Source: JAFEDN01 sp963832945
Lineage (GTDB): Bacteria > Pseudomonadota > Gammaproteobacteria > Coxiellales > Coxiellaceae
Direction: 5' to 3'
Assembly: GCA_963832945.1 (NCBI GenBank)
Contig: CAWHVV010000001.1
Span: forward strand, 1-64,000
Length of the DNA: 64,000 nt
The translations under genes and the position numbers were made by a program. Positions within the stretch are counted from its first letter, which is position 1; each line of letters starts with the position of its first letter. Positions 42,470-53,400 of the stretch are shown here, piece after piece. The notes below the pieces were generated by a model. It did not search any database. It was not told where the DNA came from and saw only the letters and a program-made list of their open reading frames with translations.

Positions 42470-45400
42470 ATGAAAATGGATTTAAATGTGTCAGGGGTTG
42501 AGGTTTTAAACTCAACTCCCTTGGATCAATCGGCAAATATATTGTCCCTATTAATGACCCGGCAAGGCTGGCATGATCCCGGAGAGTCCATTCACCAGGA
42601 AACGTTGACTGCCCAGGATAAGCAGCAACGACTCACCGAAGCGTTTGAAAATTATACCTTACATTCTGATGTTCATAGCGGCCAGACCTTGATGGAGCTG
42701 CTGCAAGAGGCCGAAGCGGATCTAAAGGCCGAATATGATTATGCCCGGAAGCAGTATGATTTTTATCTTCAAGAAGCTGAAAAAGAAGCGACGGGCGGGA
42801 GTGGTTTTTTTGCGGATTGGATGCAATGGATTAGGCAGGGTGTGCAGGATTTTTTCGGTTCCAGCAATTCAGGCTTGGCCGATAAATACAATCAAATAGC
42901 TGAAGACCGGCAATCTCAATTAAAAGAATTGTCTAAATTTAAGACTAATTTGCAACAGAAACTATTGTTAGAAAATACAGAAAAAGAAGAAGATATTATC
43001 GAAATTGATTTTGCCCAGGTTAAAGCCAATCAGCGGCGACTCTTACAATCATCGTCTGGTAGTCAGACTTTAATTCTTGAAGAAATTCCTGACCAAACTA
43101 TCAACGCCTTACAACTGTATAATTATCCTATCGATGGCGCTGAGATTTTCAACGTTAATTTTACAGCTCTGATCGCTACTTCAGCGGGACAAAATATCCT
43201 CCCGAGTTGGCTGCAATTTTATACGACTGAACTAGCTGGATTTTACACCCCCACGTCAGCCGATTATTGCATGATTAGAATCTCGGAAAATTTCGCTTAC
43301 ATAGCGGATTATGGCACAGGTTTGAAAATTTTTAATATCAGTAATCCAGTTAATCCTGTTTTAATAGGAAACGGCCCAGTTAGTTATCCGTTCAATTTAG
43401 CTATTGGTACGGACAATAATGTAATTTATCTTGTTAACGATAATGGTGTAGGTTTACAGGTTTTTAATATCTCGAATCCATTTGCACCGGTTCTAATCGG
43501 GAATTATTCTTTGCCTGGTTCTAGTAGCGGTATCGACATTGATGGGGATATGGCTTATGTTATTTCCGGCTCGAACTCTGAACCTATCAGCATGTCTATT
43601 TTTAATGTGAGTGATCCACGCGAACTAGGGGCACCCATTGGTTCTTGGTCTACGACGTCCCCATCTCCTTATGGTGGAATACCTATTGGTATTCAAATTC
43701 AGGGTAATTTCGCTTATATTGGTACAGTGACAGCATCTGAAATCTACAATGTACTTTATATCGTTGATATTAGTAACCCTCAAAGTCCGGTCACTTTTGT
43801 CACCTACCAATCTCCTTCCTTTTTTGGTTGGTTTCCTTATCTTTCAACCTTCAAAGTAGATAACAATTTTATTTATGTAAGTCAGGGCAATAATTTAATT
43901 ATTATGGATATTAGTAACCCTCAAAATCCAACTATTCTTTTCAACGCTTATATCAGCGCGGGTTTGATTCGTAGCTATGGAATTTTTGAAAATTTTATAT
44001 ATTTTGCTGCAGATAATGAAGGATTAAAAATAATTAACATCTCTGATCCCAATAACCCAACTCCAGTTATCGCTCAATATGATACATTTGGTCATGCTTA
44101 CGATTTTCAAATTAAAGGCTCATTTGCTTATATAGCAGATTTTGAGGGTGGTTTAAAAATTGTTGATTTAAGGAAAAATATATTAACTGGTACACCACCT
44201 AACAATGTGAGTGAACAATTTGATATACGTCTGTCGGCTTGTAATCTATCAGGAAGTCTTTTAGCTTATGAAGACTTCATAATCACCATAGATTCGAACC
44301 TTCCTCAGGCGATTGGAAATATACCGGATCAATCTGTTTTCCCTGGAGAGATGCTGCAGATACCTATAAGTAACAGTTTATTGTTCAGTAATGCTGATAA
44401 ACATAACCTGAATTTACAACTGGTGGTGACAAATTCTGTGGGTTCTTTCGTTAATCCTTGGATATACTTGGGAATAACATCTAGCCTTTTAGGAGAAGTT
44501 GACTTAGTCTCAGGTAATTCTCCCCTCTATATTGAGGTTCAAAGTGGCTATGGTTATATAGCAACGAGTAATGGATTTCAGATTATTAATGTGACCGATT
44601 CATTTAATCCTCAACTATTATCAACATATCAAGTGTCACGTTGTTCCAGAATTCAAGTTGACGCTGGACTTGCATATTTAGCGGGAGGTTCTGCAGGACT
44701 ACTCATTTTTAATGTCAATGATCCGTTGAATCCTGTACAAATAAATACATATAATCCTTCGGGGAATTATTTACGAGGATTATTTATAGAATCTAAATCG
44801 CAAAGCACTTTAGCTTACTTAATCTACTGTTGTGGTCCAAATGTTTTACAAATTGTTAATGTCACCAATCCTAACTCATTACAATCTTTAGGTCAGTTAA
44901 CAAGTGGATCAGAAAATTCAAATTTTAGTCCAGTAGACATACAAGTTCAAAATGGTTTTGCCTATTTGGGCAACCAAAATATAGGTAATCAGACGTTGAT
45001 CATTAATGTCAGTGATCCAGGGAATCCTATCGCTCTCAGTTCCTATGTGAGTACAGACACTACACAAGGGATAGCCATTCAAGGCAATATGCTTTATATA
45101 GCAGGTAGAACACAGGGGTTATTGATCTTAAATGTCAGCAATCCACTTTTCCCTCGTTTAGTTGGAAATATACAGATTCCTGGTTCAATTGCAGCACAAG
45201 TTTTTGTTCAAGGTACGCTAGCCTTTCTGGCTGATAACAATCGGGGTTTGGAGATAGTTGATATCAGTGATCCGACAAGACCACAATTGATCAGTGTAAC
45301 GAATCATCCTGCTCTTCTTTCAACTTATGTACTAGGATCGCTGGTTTATAACGGCGATTCAAGCAATTGGTATTTACAAATAATAGATGTTTCTCAACGA

Positions 45401-48400
45401 ACCATCATCGGAAATCCTACCACCGCCGATATTGGCAATTATCAAGCGACATTAACCGCTACCGATGAATTAGGCGCTACTGCCTCTATTAATTTCAAAA
45501 TATTTGTCGAAGGGCCACCGGTGATCAATGGCAGCATTCCGGCTCAATATGCAAAAATAGGGCAACTCTATAATTATTTTGTGCCTCAAGGTGTGGTGAG
45601 CGATCCCAATGACAATCTCATTACTTTCTCTGCTGTACAGCAAGGTCAATCGAGTTTAATGTCTTGGCTCAGTTTTAATAGTATCTCGGCTACCTTTGCC
45701 GGAACTCCGCTCGAATCAGATCAAGGCAATTTTACGATTTTGCTTTCCGCCACCGATCATATTTCTGGGACAGTCAGTACTCTGTTTAACATGCTAGTGA
45801 GCCATTTACCCGTCGTTAAACAAGCCATCCCGAATCAGATTGCTAACATTGGAGTGCTGTATCAATACACAGTGTCCGCAACTACTTTTTTCAGTCAAGA
45901 GGGTTTTGCACTGTTTCTATCTGCCCAACAAAGTAACGAGCTGAGCTTGCCTTTATGGTTGAAATTCAACACAACCACCAACCAATTTTTAGGCCGGCCT
46001 AATATCACGGATGCTGGTGTTTATTCTCTTCAGGTTGTTGCCAGTGACGACTATCAGGGGCAAACAGCCGAAGTATTTTCATTAATCGTGGAACATTTTC
46101 CTTCAATGAATCCAGCGATTTCGTTGAAACCGCCTTTGGCCGGAGTGGGGCTCATTTTTTCCTGGACAATTCCGTCCAATGCGTTTATTGACTTGGATAA
46201 CAATCCCTTTACTTATTCTGCCATCCAAGCGAATGGCGCGCCATTACCGAATTGGCTGTCATTTAACCCCCAATCCTTGATTTTTTCCGGAACGCCATCT
46301 TCTCTCGATGTGCAAAACTTACCGTTGCAACTCATTGCTACAGATTTGAATGGTGGACAAGCCTCCCGAAACTTTACTTTAACAGTCACTTATTTCCCGG
46401 TAGTCATGACTTCTATTCCCAAGCAATTGTCGAATATCGGCAATGGGTATAACTACACCATTCCCAGCGGAACGTTTAGTGAAGCAGATCAAGCGGTTTT
46501 GTTGTATTCGGTGCAGCAATCCAATGGTCAGCCATTACCACAGTGGTTGAGCTTCAACAGTATTGCCCGGCAATTGAGTGGCTGGCCTAACGCCACAGTT
46601 GCGGGGACCTATCTACTGGAAGCTTCGGCGACCAATCCTGAAGGAGCGGTAGTGGCTACAGATTTTTCCTTAATTGTGGAACATTTTCCTGAAGCCAATA
46701 ATCCATTGCAGCCACCTTTAGTGGAAGTCGGCAAGGCTTTTAATTGGGTAATCCCGTCTAACGCCTTTATAGACTTGGATAACGAAGTGTTAACCTATTC
46801 CGCCAGCAAAAAAGGCGGATCTCTGTTACCCAATTGGTTATCGTTTAATCCCACTTCACTGCTGTTTTCGGGAACACCTTTATCAACGGACATACAGACT
46901 TTAGAGTTACAACTGATGGCGACAGATGGAAATGGAGCACAGGCTCAGCAAATTTTTAATTTAACGGTGACCAATTTTCCCGTCGTCATGGTGGCTATCC
47001 CTAAGCAGTTGCTCAATATTGGTGTTCCGTATAATTACACACTACCGAATGCTACCTTCAGTGAAGCAGATCAAGTAGTTCTGTTATATTCTGTGCAACA
47101 GTCCAATGGCGGGCCTTTGCCGGGCTGGCTGAGTTTCAACAATATGACGCGGCAATTGAGCGGCTGGCCTAACGCCACGGTCGCAGGGACTTATCTGCTG
47201 GAAGCGTCGGCGGCCAATCCTGAAGGAGCGATAGCTACCACGGATTTTTCGTTGATCGTTGAACATTTCCCGGAAGTATTTTATACCATCCCCACCCAAT
47301 TAGCCGATATCAATCAGCTTTTTAGTTTTACTCTACCGATCAATAGTTTTCTGGATAAAGATGGCGAACCCTTAACGTATTATTCCACAACCACCGGCAA
47401 CGGTGGCCCATTACCGAATTGGTTGGTATTTAACCCTCAAAATCAATTCTATTCCGGCGTGCCGTTAGAAACGGATCGAGGGACTTTGTCGTTGGTGGTA
47501 GTCGCCACTGACCCAGCCGGAGCATTTGCGAGCAGCAACTTAACCCTACAAGTTATTCATTTCCCCACCGTTGTGAATCCTCAGACGCCGGTCACCGTGC
47601 GAGCAGGGCAATCCTTTTCATTTGCCATTGCCGATGACGCGTTTGAAGATGCGGATGGATCACCACTTTCCTATTCTACAGGCGCTTTGCCGGATTGGTT
47701 GAATTTTGATAGCAGCCATCTCAATTTTTCGGGTCAAGCCGGTTCGATTGACATTGGGACTGTGTCGTTAACGGTGATAGCCAATGACACCCGCGGCGCC
47801 AGTGTCGGTATGAACTTTAAACTGATGGTGCGTGGCAATCAGCCTCCGGAAATCACGACATCCTTATCGACTCAAACGGCTACGGTGCAGCAAGCATTCA
47901 GCTTTTTCCTGCCGAATAATCTATTTATTGATCCCAACAATAATTCTCTGACAATCACAGTAGACCAACAAGGTGGATTTTCACTGCCAGAATGGTTGGC
48001 TTTTGATAATCAAACACTTGAGTTTTCAGGTGTTCCTGGCTACGGTGATACCAATTTTTATGCCATTCGTACGCTCAGTATAGAAGTCACGGCTGCCAGC
48101 GTGGAAGGACAAACCAATACTGATTTTAGTATCGAGGTCGGTGGAACCTCGTGGGGACAATTAGCGGTCACTATTGGCGCTCCCTTAATTTCATTGTTGA
48201 CCACGTTGTTTGGACTCTATCAGGGCCGGGCATTGTGTTTAAATTATATGAATAAAAAACAATATACCAAATTAGAAAATATTTCAGTTGAGATTGGAAA
48301 CTCATTTGAATATCCGCTAGAGACTAAAGCGGACAAGATCTATCAAATCAGAGTGTTGCTTCCTTTTTCTGAAGCGAAGAGTTGTTGTGGTTTTTTCAAA

Positions 48401-48904
48401 CCGGTTCATCGGCCCATCCCAGGAGGAAATTCAATACCTTGGTGGATGGAGTATGATGATCACGATAATATTTTACGATCAAGAAATAAGGTTCCCGAGC
48501 TTAATAAAGATAAACGTGAATTAATCGTTCAGGTTGAAGATGAAGCCGGCATTATTCAAGAGAAATTTACGATAAGAATTACTTCGCCGGAAGAAAAAAA
48601 TAATAATTTAAGAGAAGTTAAAGAAGATAACAATGATCAGTCTCGTTTGGGAGAACAGGTCACGGATGAAGTTGAAATGACGAATATGAGAGAATCTCCA
48701 CAACCAGAAGAGAAATCCAATTTAGTGTCGTCTACCAGTGGAGAAACTCTATTACCCCCATCCAACAGGCAGTCTCTTCCAGCACGACCTTCTGTAGTCA
48801 GCCCCATGTTAACGCCGCCTGATTCTCCTTTGAGAGCAGCGGAATCCAGGGCTAAGAATATGACTAAGGTTAAAACGTCAGATAAGGGATGCAGGCTCTG
48901 TTGA
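42470..48904 (+). CDS. Giant repeat protein (LVIVD and Ig-like repeats), module 1
   Basis: A 2144-residue protein in this order: helical, coiled-coil N-terminal domain (1-215); LVIVD-type beta-propeller repeats (about 265-570, units of the form FAYIADYGTGLKIFNISNP); a short Ig-like part; a second LVIVD block (about 685-980); nine Ig/cadherin-like putative-Ig repeats (about 1015-1890); one membrane helix (about 1895-1917); another Ig-like domain; and a polar tail ending CRLC. No N-terminal signal peptide is seen. ATG 42470 follows AAGGAG. It pairs with the SecB-like gene upstream. A surface or secreted adhesive protein is inferred. Confidence 0.82.
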   Translation: MKMDLNVSGVEVLNSTPLDQSANILSLLMTRQGWHDPGESIHQETLTAQDKQQRLTEAFENYTLHSDVHSGQTLMELLQEAEADLKAEYDYARKQYDFYLQEAEKEATGGSGFFADWMQWIRQGVQDFFGSSNSGLADKYNQIAEDRQSQLKELSKFKTNLQQKLLLENTEKEEDIIEIDFAQVKANQRRLLQSSSGSQTLILEEIPDQTINALQLYNYPIDGAEIFNVNFTALIATSAGQNILPSWLQFYTTELAGFYTPTSADYCMIRISENFAYIADYGTGLKIFNISNPVNPVLIGNGPVSYPFNLAIGTDNNVIYLVNDNGVGLQVFNISNPFAPVLIGNYSLPGSSSGIDIDGDMAYVISGSNSEPISMSIFNVSDPRELGAPIGSWSTTSPSPYGGIPIGIQIQGNFAYIGTVTASEIYNVLYIVDISNPQSPVTFVTYQSPSFFGWFPYLSTFKVDNNFIYVSQGNNLIIMDISNPQNPTILFNAYISAGLIRSYGIFENFIYFAADNEGLKIINISDPNNPTPVIAQYDTFGHAYDFQIKGSFAYIADFEGGLKIVDLRKNILTGTPPNNVSEQFDIRLSACNLSGSLLAYEDFIITIDSNLPQAIGNIPDQSVFPGEMLQIPISNSLLFSNADKHNLNLQLVVTNSVGSFVNPWIYLGITSSLLGEVDLVSGNSPLYIEVQSGYGYIATSNGFQIINVTDSFNPQLLSTYQVSRCSRIQVDAGLAYLAGGSAGLLIFNVNDPLNPVQINTYNPSGNYLRGLFIESKSQSTLAYLIYCCGPNVLQIVNVTNPNSLQSLGQLTSGSENSNFSPVDIQVQNGFAYLGNQNIGNQTLIINVSDPGNPIALSSYVSTDTTQGIAIQGNMLYIAGRTQGLLILNVSNPLFPRLVGNIQIPGSIAAQVFVQGTLAFLADNNRGLEIVDISDPTRPQLISVTNHPALLSTYVLGSLVYNGDSSNWYLQIIDVSQRTIIGNPTTADIGNYQATLTATDELGATASINFKIFVEGPPVINGSIPAQYAKIGQLYNYFVPQGVVSDPNDNLITFSAVQQGQSSLMSWLSFNSISATFAGTPLESDQGNFTILLSATDHISGTVSTLFNMLVSHLPVVKQAIPNQIANIGVLYQYTVSATTFFSQEGFALFLSAQQSNELSLPLWLKFNTTTNQFLGRPNITDAGVYSLQVVASDDYQGQTAEVFSLIVEHFPSMNPAISLKPPLAGVGLIFSWTIPSNAFIDLDNNPFTYSAIQANGAPLPNWLSFNPQSLIFSGTPSSLDVQNLPLQLIATDLNGGQASRNFTLTVTYFPVVMTSIPKQLSNIGNGYNYTIPSGTFSEADQAVLLYSVQQSNGQPLPQWLSFNSIARQLSGWPNATVAGTYLLEASATNPEGAVVATDFSLIVEHFPEANNPLQPPLVEVGKAFNWVIPSNAFIDLDNEVLTYSASKKGGSLLPNWLSFNPTSLLFSGTPLSTDIQTLELQLMATDGNGAQAQQIFNLTVTNFPVVMVAIPKQLLNIGVPYNYTLPNATFSEADQVVLLYSVQQSNGGPLPGWLSFNNMTRQLSGWPNATVAGTYLLEASAANPEGAIATTDFSLIVEHFPEVFYTIPTQLADINQLFSFTLPINSFLDKDGEPLTYYSTTTGNGGPLPNWLVFNPQNQFYSGVPLETDRGTLSLVVVATDPAGAFASSNLTLQVIHFPTVVNPQTPVTVRAGQSFSFAIADDAFEDADGSPLSYSTGALPDWLNFDSSHLNFSGQAGSIDIGTVSLTVIANDTRGASVGMNFKLMVRGNQPPEITTSLSTQTATVQQAFSFFLPNNLFIDPNNNSLTITVDQQGGFSLPEWLAFDNQTLEFSGVPGYGDTNFYAIRTLSIEVTAASVEGQTNTDFSIEVGGTSWGQLAVTIGAPLISLLTTLFGLYQGRALCLNYMNKKQYTKLENISVEIGNSFEYPLETKADKIYQIRVLLPFSEAKSCCGFFKPVHRPIPGGNSIPWWMEYDDHDNILRSRNKVPELNKDKRELIVQVEDEAGIIQEKFTIRITSPEEKNNNLREVKEDNNDQSRLGEQVTDEVEMTNMRESPQPEEKSNLVSSTSGETLLPPSNRQSLPARPSVVSPMLTPPDSPLRAAESRAKNMTKVKTSDKGCRLC

Positions 48905-48929
48905 TGGGCGATAATGGGAGAAACCTGTT

Positions 48930-49496
48930 ATGAAATCTTCATCCTTTTTCCCTGTGTCCATACCTCTCAAAGAAGACTTAAAACTTGATTTTGCATTGCC
49001 AAAATCCAGGCTGCCGAATGTGCTGAGCCCACTCTTTGGAATCCTCATTCCTATACTGATGGGGATATTGAAGCAGCATAGAACGAATATAGAGATCAAA
49101 TCGTCAATCAGTAATCTGCGTTATCGTGATCTTGATCCGACAACCTTTATTCTCGACGTGGAATGTTCTCTGGACGAAATCAGGCAGTACCTTAATGAAC
49201 TCGTTCAATTACAGGGAAGAAAAAAACAGCAGTGGAATTTAGCTATTTATGAAGACTTCGTTTCCGATCTGAACGAATGTCGAAAAATGAATCGTAATAA
49301 CCCCAATAACTTGAGATTTCTTTCTGTCCTCCGAAGTGATACTCAACATTTTCTAGAAGAAATAAAAAAAGAACATGACCTGAAATGCTGTAAGGGAAAT
49401 GATTTAGCAAACCGATATCGACTGACCGGTGTTTCGACTCGATCTCCACAGCAAACAATCACATTATCAATTCCTCGATGTCCGCTGGATCTTTAA
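48930..49496 (+). CDS. Hypothetical protein of module 1
   Basis: A 188-residue protein of unknown function, 25 bases downstream of the giant gene. It has one hydrophobic segment (LPNVLSPLFGILIPILMGIL, about 28-47) followed by a helical, charged part. No family is recognised. Module 2 has no matching gene. ATG 48930 follows GGGAG. Confidence 0.6.
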   Translation: MKSSSFFPVSIPLKEDLKLDFALPKSRLPNVLSPLFGILIPILMGILKQHRTNIEIKSSISNLRYRDLDPTTFILDVECSLDEIRQYLNELVQLQGRKKQQWNLAIYEDFVSDLNECRKMNRNNPNNLRFLSVLRSDTQHFLEEIKKEHDLKCCKGNDLANRYRLTGVSTRSPQQTITLSIPRCPLDL

Positions 49497-49639
49497 AATC
49501 AACGAGTAGAAGGATGCGGCCTTATAGCTGGAGAAATAGACTCTGACATCCGACCCCGATCTGGGTAAAAAGTTATCCGATCTTTTTACTCTGGTGAAGT
49601 TGAGCACGAATGATTGCCAAAAAATGCAATAGGCCGACA

Positions 49640-49735
49640 TGGGTGACAGGCTTAAGCGTTTCTTAAGAAAAATAATCTTGACAAGATTGACAAAACTTTG
49701 GAGCATACAAAACTTCTTTTTATGGAGATTTTTTT
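49640..49735 (+). promoter_or_regulatory. Conserved control region of SecB-like module 2
   Basis: The second copy of the block described at 41800-41898. The palindrome TTTCTTAAGAAA is at 49659-49670 and TTGACA at 49678-49683, with the GGTGACAGGCTTAAGC segment before them. Conservation drops upstream of about 49635. Confidence 0.6.
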
Positions 49736-50248
49736 ATGGGAAAACCCAGTGTTAGCCTGGAGCAGGGAAGTAAACCTGTTCAATTTGAGATTGAGCGTTT
49801 ATACATCAAGCAGCAATCGACGCAAACACCGAATGCCCCGAATATTTTTCAATTACAAATTGATAATAAAGACAATAAACCCGAAACCCAGGTAGAAATG
49901 AAAGTTGATTCTCGGGAATTGGGCGATCATCGTTATGAAGTAACGTTGGGTTTTCATATTACGCTGAAAATTCAGCAACAAACCGCCTTGCGCTGCGAAG
50001 TGCAACAGGCCGGTATTTTTCGAATCAGTGAAAGTACGGTGGAACAACGCAAATTTTTGTTGGAAGGCTATTGTCCGGGAATTTTGCATCCTTATGCGCG
50101 AAAAGTCATTGCTGATTTAAGTTGGAATGCCGGATTTTTACCCATTACTTTACCGCCGATTGATTTTGAACAAGCCAGAAGGCAACAAGAGCAGAATGCT
50201 CAAAATACACCTCAATCTGCACGAATTGAAGCAGAAACTGTTCAATAA
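49736..50248 (+). CDS. SecB-like chaperone, module 2
   Basis: A 170-residue SecB homologue almost identical to the one at 41899. It keeps PNAPNIFQ, RCEVQQAGIFRI and GYCPGILHPYARK; here the Pro after YC matches classical SecB, whereas copy 1 has Ala. It lies upstream of the second large repeat protein. The near identity of the two chaperones contrasts with the difference between their neighbours. Confidence 0.88.
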   Translation: MGKPSVSLEQGSKPVQFEIERLYIKQQSTQTPNAPNIFQLQIDNKDNKPETQVEMKVDSRELGDHRYEVTLGFHITLKIQQQTALRCEVQQAGIFRISESTVEQRKFLLEGYCPGILHPYARKVIADLSWNAGFLPITLPPIDFEQARRQQEQNAQNTPQSARIEAETVQ

Positions 50249-50404
50249 TTTGTTTGGATTGCTTCGCTAGTCGTTTGTGATGGCACTGCTGTGATTTAAA
50301 GGTTATATGGGTAGTCCAGGATTGCAAAACAACCTGTTGCAACCTGGTTGTATTTTAAAATGAAAAGGAAATGCAAACCTGTAGTTTGCAAAAGGGAGTT
50401 TATC

Positions 50405-53400
50405 ATGCGGAATTTATCTATACCTTCTCCATCTATGGGTCAAAACCTAGTGGGTTCTAATTTTTTATCTCTTGCCCAGCAAGCATTGACCGATTTGGGA
50501 TGGGAAGATTTACGGCCGGCGATGGTTGCCGCTGAAGAAGTAGATCAGGCTCTCGCTCAAGAATTAAAAATGGCGCATTCGGCTTATATGGAAGAACCGG
50601 AAGCAGGGCAACGGCGGCGTTTACAGGAAACTCTGGATAAAACCATGGATAAACTCCAGGCGGACTATGATCGAGTGAATAGTCTGAAAGTCCAGGCTGA
50701 GCAACGCCTTTCTCAGTCGCCTACAACTGAGAGATTTTCGTCCGGTTACGTCGGCCTTTTGAGCAGTTGGATATATGATGGCTTGCAGCAGTTTTTCAGT
50801 TCAGACGATGCCAGTTTAATCCTCAGATACAAAAAAATTTCACAAAATCGTCAAAAAAGTCTGGCAGCATTCAGGAAGTATCGAGAGAGTTTAACGGAAG
50901 CAGAACTCGAATCACAACCCGAATCAGAGAGCGAAGCCTTACGTTCATCCCCTCCTCAGCGATTGCTGACTATCAATTCCGTTGAGTTTCTAGTCAATAC
51001 GGGTAGTACGACAAATGATCAACAAAATCCCAGTGTGAGTGCTTTGAGTAATGATGGCTTCATCATTGCTTGGCAGGATAATAGCTACACTGTAACAGAT
51101 ATTGATATTAATGCTCAGATATATGGGTTTAATGGTTCACCTCTTAACTCCAATATCCCTCTAGCAAACGGGAGTGAAGTGAATGAAACTCTCCCTAGTT
51201 TATGCACTTTCGGCAATGGAGACTTTGGAGTTGCTTATGTAAGGAGTAAAGACGGTTCTTATTCTAATATATACGCTCGGCTTTTTGATGCTGGAGGTGG
51301 GCTAATAGGCGATAAATTTGAAGTGAATACGGATACAAGCAGTAATAAAGGATACCCAAGCATGGCAACTATGAGTAATAACGGCTTTGTGATTGCTTGG
51401 CACAGCTACTTGCAAGATGGCGATAGTTGGGGTGTTTATGCACAACGTTACAGCGTCGGGGGCAACACATTAGGCGGCGAGTTTCAGGTCAATACCTATT
51501 ATATAAATAGTCAAGGCGCTCCAAGGATAGCCGTCCTGAGCAATGGCGGCTTTGTGATTACGTGGGAGAGCATTGGACAAGATGGTAGTGGTTATGGTGT
51601 ATATGCACAACTTTACAGCACCAGCGGTAGCCGCTCAGGCGGCGAGTTTCGGGTCAATACATACACGGCAAACGATCAGCGTCTTCCGAGCATAGCCTCT
51701 CTGAATAATGGCGGCTTTGTGATTGCTTGGCAAAGCTACGGGGAAGATGGCTCTGGTTATGGAGTGTATGCGCAACGTTACAGCGTTAGCGGTCTCCCGT
51801 CCGGCAGCCAGTTTCAGGTCAATACGTATACGACAATTACTCAATCCAATCCGAGTGTAGCTGGCCTAAGCGGTGGAGGCTTTATGATTACCTGGGAAAG
51901 CTACGGGCAAGATGGTTCTGGTTATGGAGTGTTTGCGCAAGGCTACAGCGCCAGCGGTAGTCCCTCAGGTGGAGAGTTTCAGGTCAATACGCATACGACA
52001 AATGATCAAGACACCCCGAATGTGGCTGGCCTAAGCGATGGCGGCTTTGTGATTGCCTGGAGAAGCAACTGGCAAGATGGCGATGGTTACGGAGTGTATG
52101 CTCGCCTTTTTTCGGGATTATTGACGCCTGCGCCAACCCCAGCACCGACTCCGAATCCGACTCCAGCGCCAAGTCTAAGTCCAACTCTAGCACCAACGCC
52201 TGAGCCAACACCCGCACCAACCCCTGCGCCAACGCCGTCTCCTACTACCAGCTCTACGCCTATATCAAATACTGGCATAGTGGTTAATGGTATAATTCCC
52301 TTACAAATTGCCTACCTTAGTCAGACATTTAGTTATACTCTTCCGGAGAATTTATTTTCCTACCCGGCTGCCTTGAAGTTGGCTTTTGAGGGAGGTCTTT
52401 GTTTCTCTGCTAATTTTGGTAATGTTAGTGATACTGTTGAAGGGGAATTTGAAGTAAATTGGCTAGCTTTTAATCCAATTAGTCAGCTTTTTATTGGCAC
52501 CCCTCAATATCAGTACCAGATCGGTACGTATCTTTTACATATATCGGCAACTGATCAAAATAATATCAATATCAGCGCTTATACTACTTTTGTATTATTT
52601 GTATCCGGAATTTCTCCGACTGATCTAAATTTCTGTACCGCAGGATACCCATTATGCTCTCTATCTTTCTTCACTACTCCCTCTTTTATTTGTAACCTAA
52701 CCTGGCTAACAAATGGGTCGTTTGTTAACGTAACAATTGATTACTCAGCGCCCTTATTGTTAGATAATCAGTCCAATTTACCTGATTGGCTAATATTTAG
52801 TTTTAACCAATCAGCTCCAACTCTAGAGCAGCAGTGGCCGTCGTCTGGTGTAGGCAGGTTCGAGGGAAGACCCCCCATCAATTCATCTGGGTGGCAATAC
52901 ACTCCTACTTTAGTGGTAAGTTATCAAAACAGTTCGATTGAACGGCTATTTAGTTTTGAGATTCACGCGCTGCAACCATTGGAACTATATCCGATTTCTG
53001 ACCAATCTGCGTGGGTAGGAGAGAATTTTTCACTTTCACTGCCATCTTCCCAAGTTTTCATAAATCCTAATACACACCAAATGTTCGATGGTGATAATTA
53101 TATACAAACAAGTTATCCGATGCATTATACTGCACAAACAAAAGATGGTAATACCTGGCCCCGTTGGCTGTATTTTTCTTCAACTGAAACCAATATAAAA
53201 TTTTGGGGCCAACCTGGACATGGCGACACCAATTTTTATTCGCCGCGTCCCTTGCAAATTATGCTGAACGCATCCGACGACGTTGTCAACGCTAGTATTA
53301 CCTTTACTATTAATGTGGGAGGAATGTCTCGAGGCCAATTGGCCATTACCATTATAGCCCCAGTGATATCATTCTTGACTACTTTATATACCTTGTATGG

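Noticed and set aside
48893..48904. C-terminal CRLC of the giant protein as a host prenylation (CaaX) signal
   Set aside because: The residue after the Cys is Arg, which is poor for CaaX enzymes, and the module 2 protein ends differently. The evidence is too weak for a claim.
52087..52278. Minus-strand Gly/Val-rich frame
   Set aside because: It is the complement of the Pro/Thr linker of the module 2 protein.
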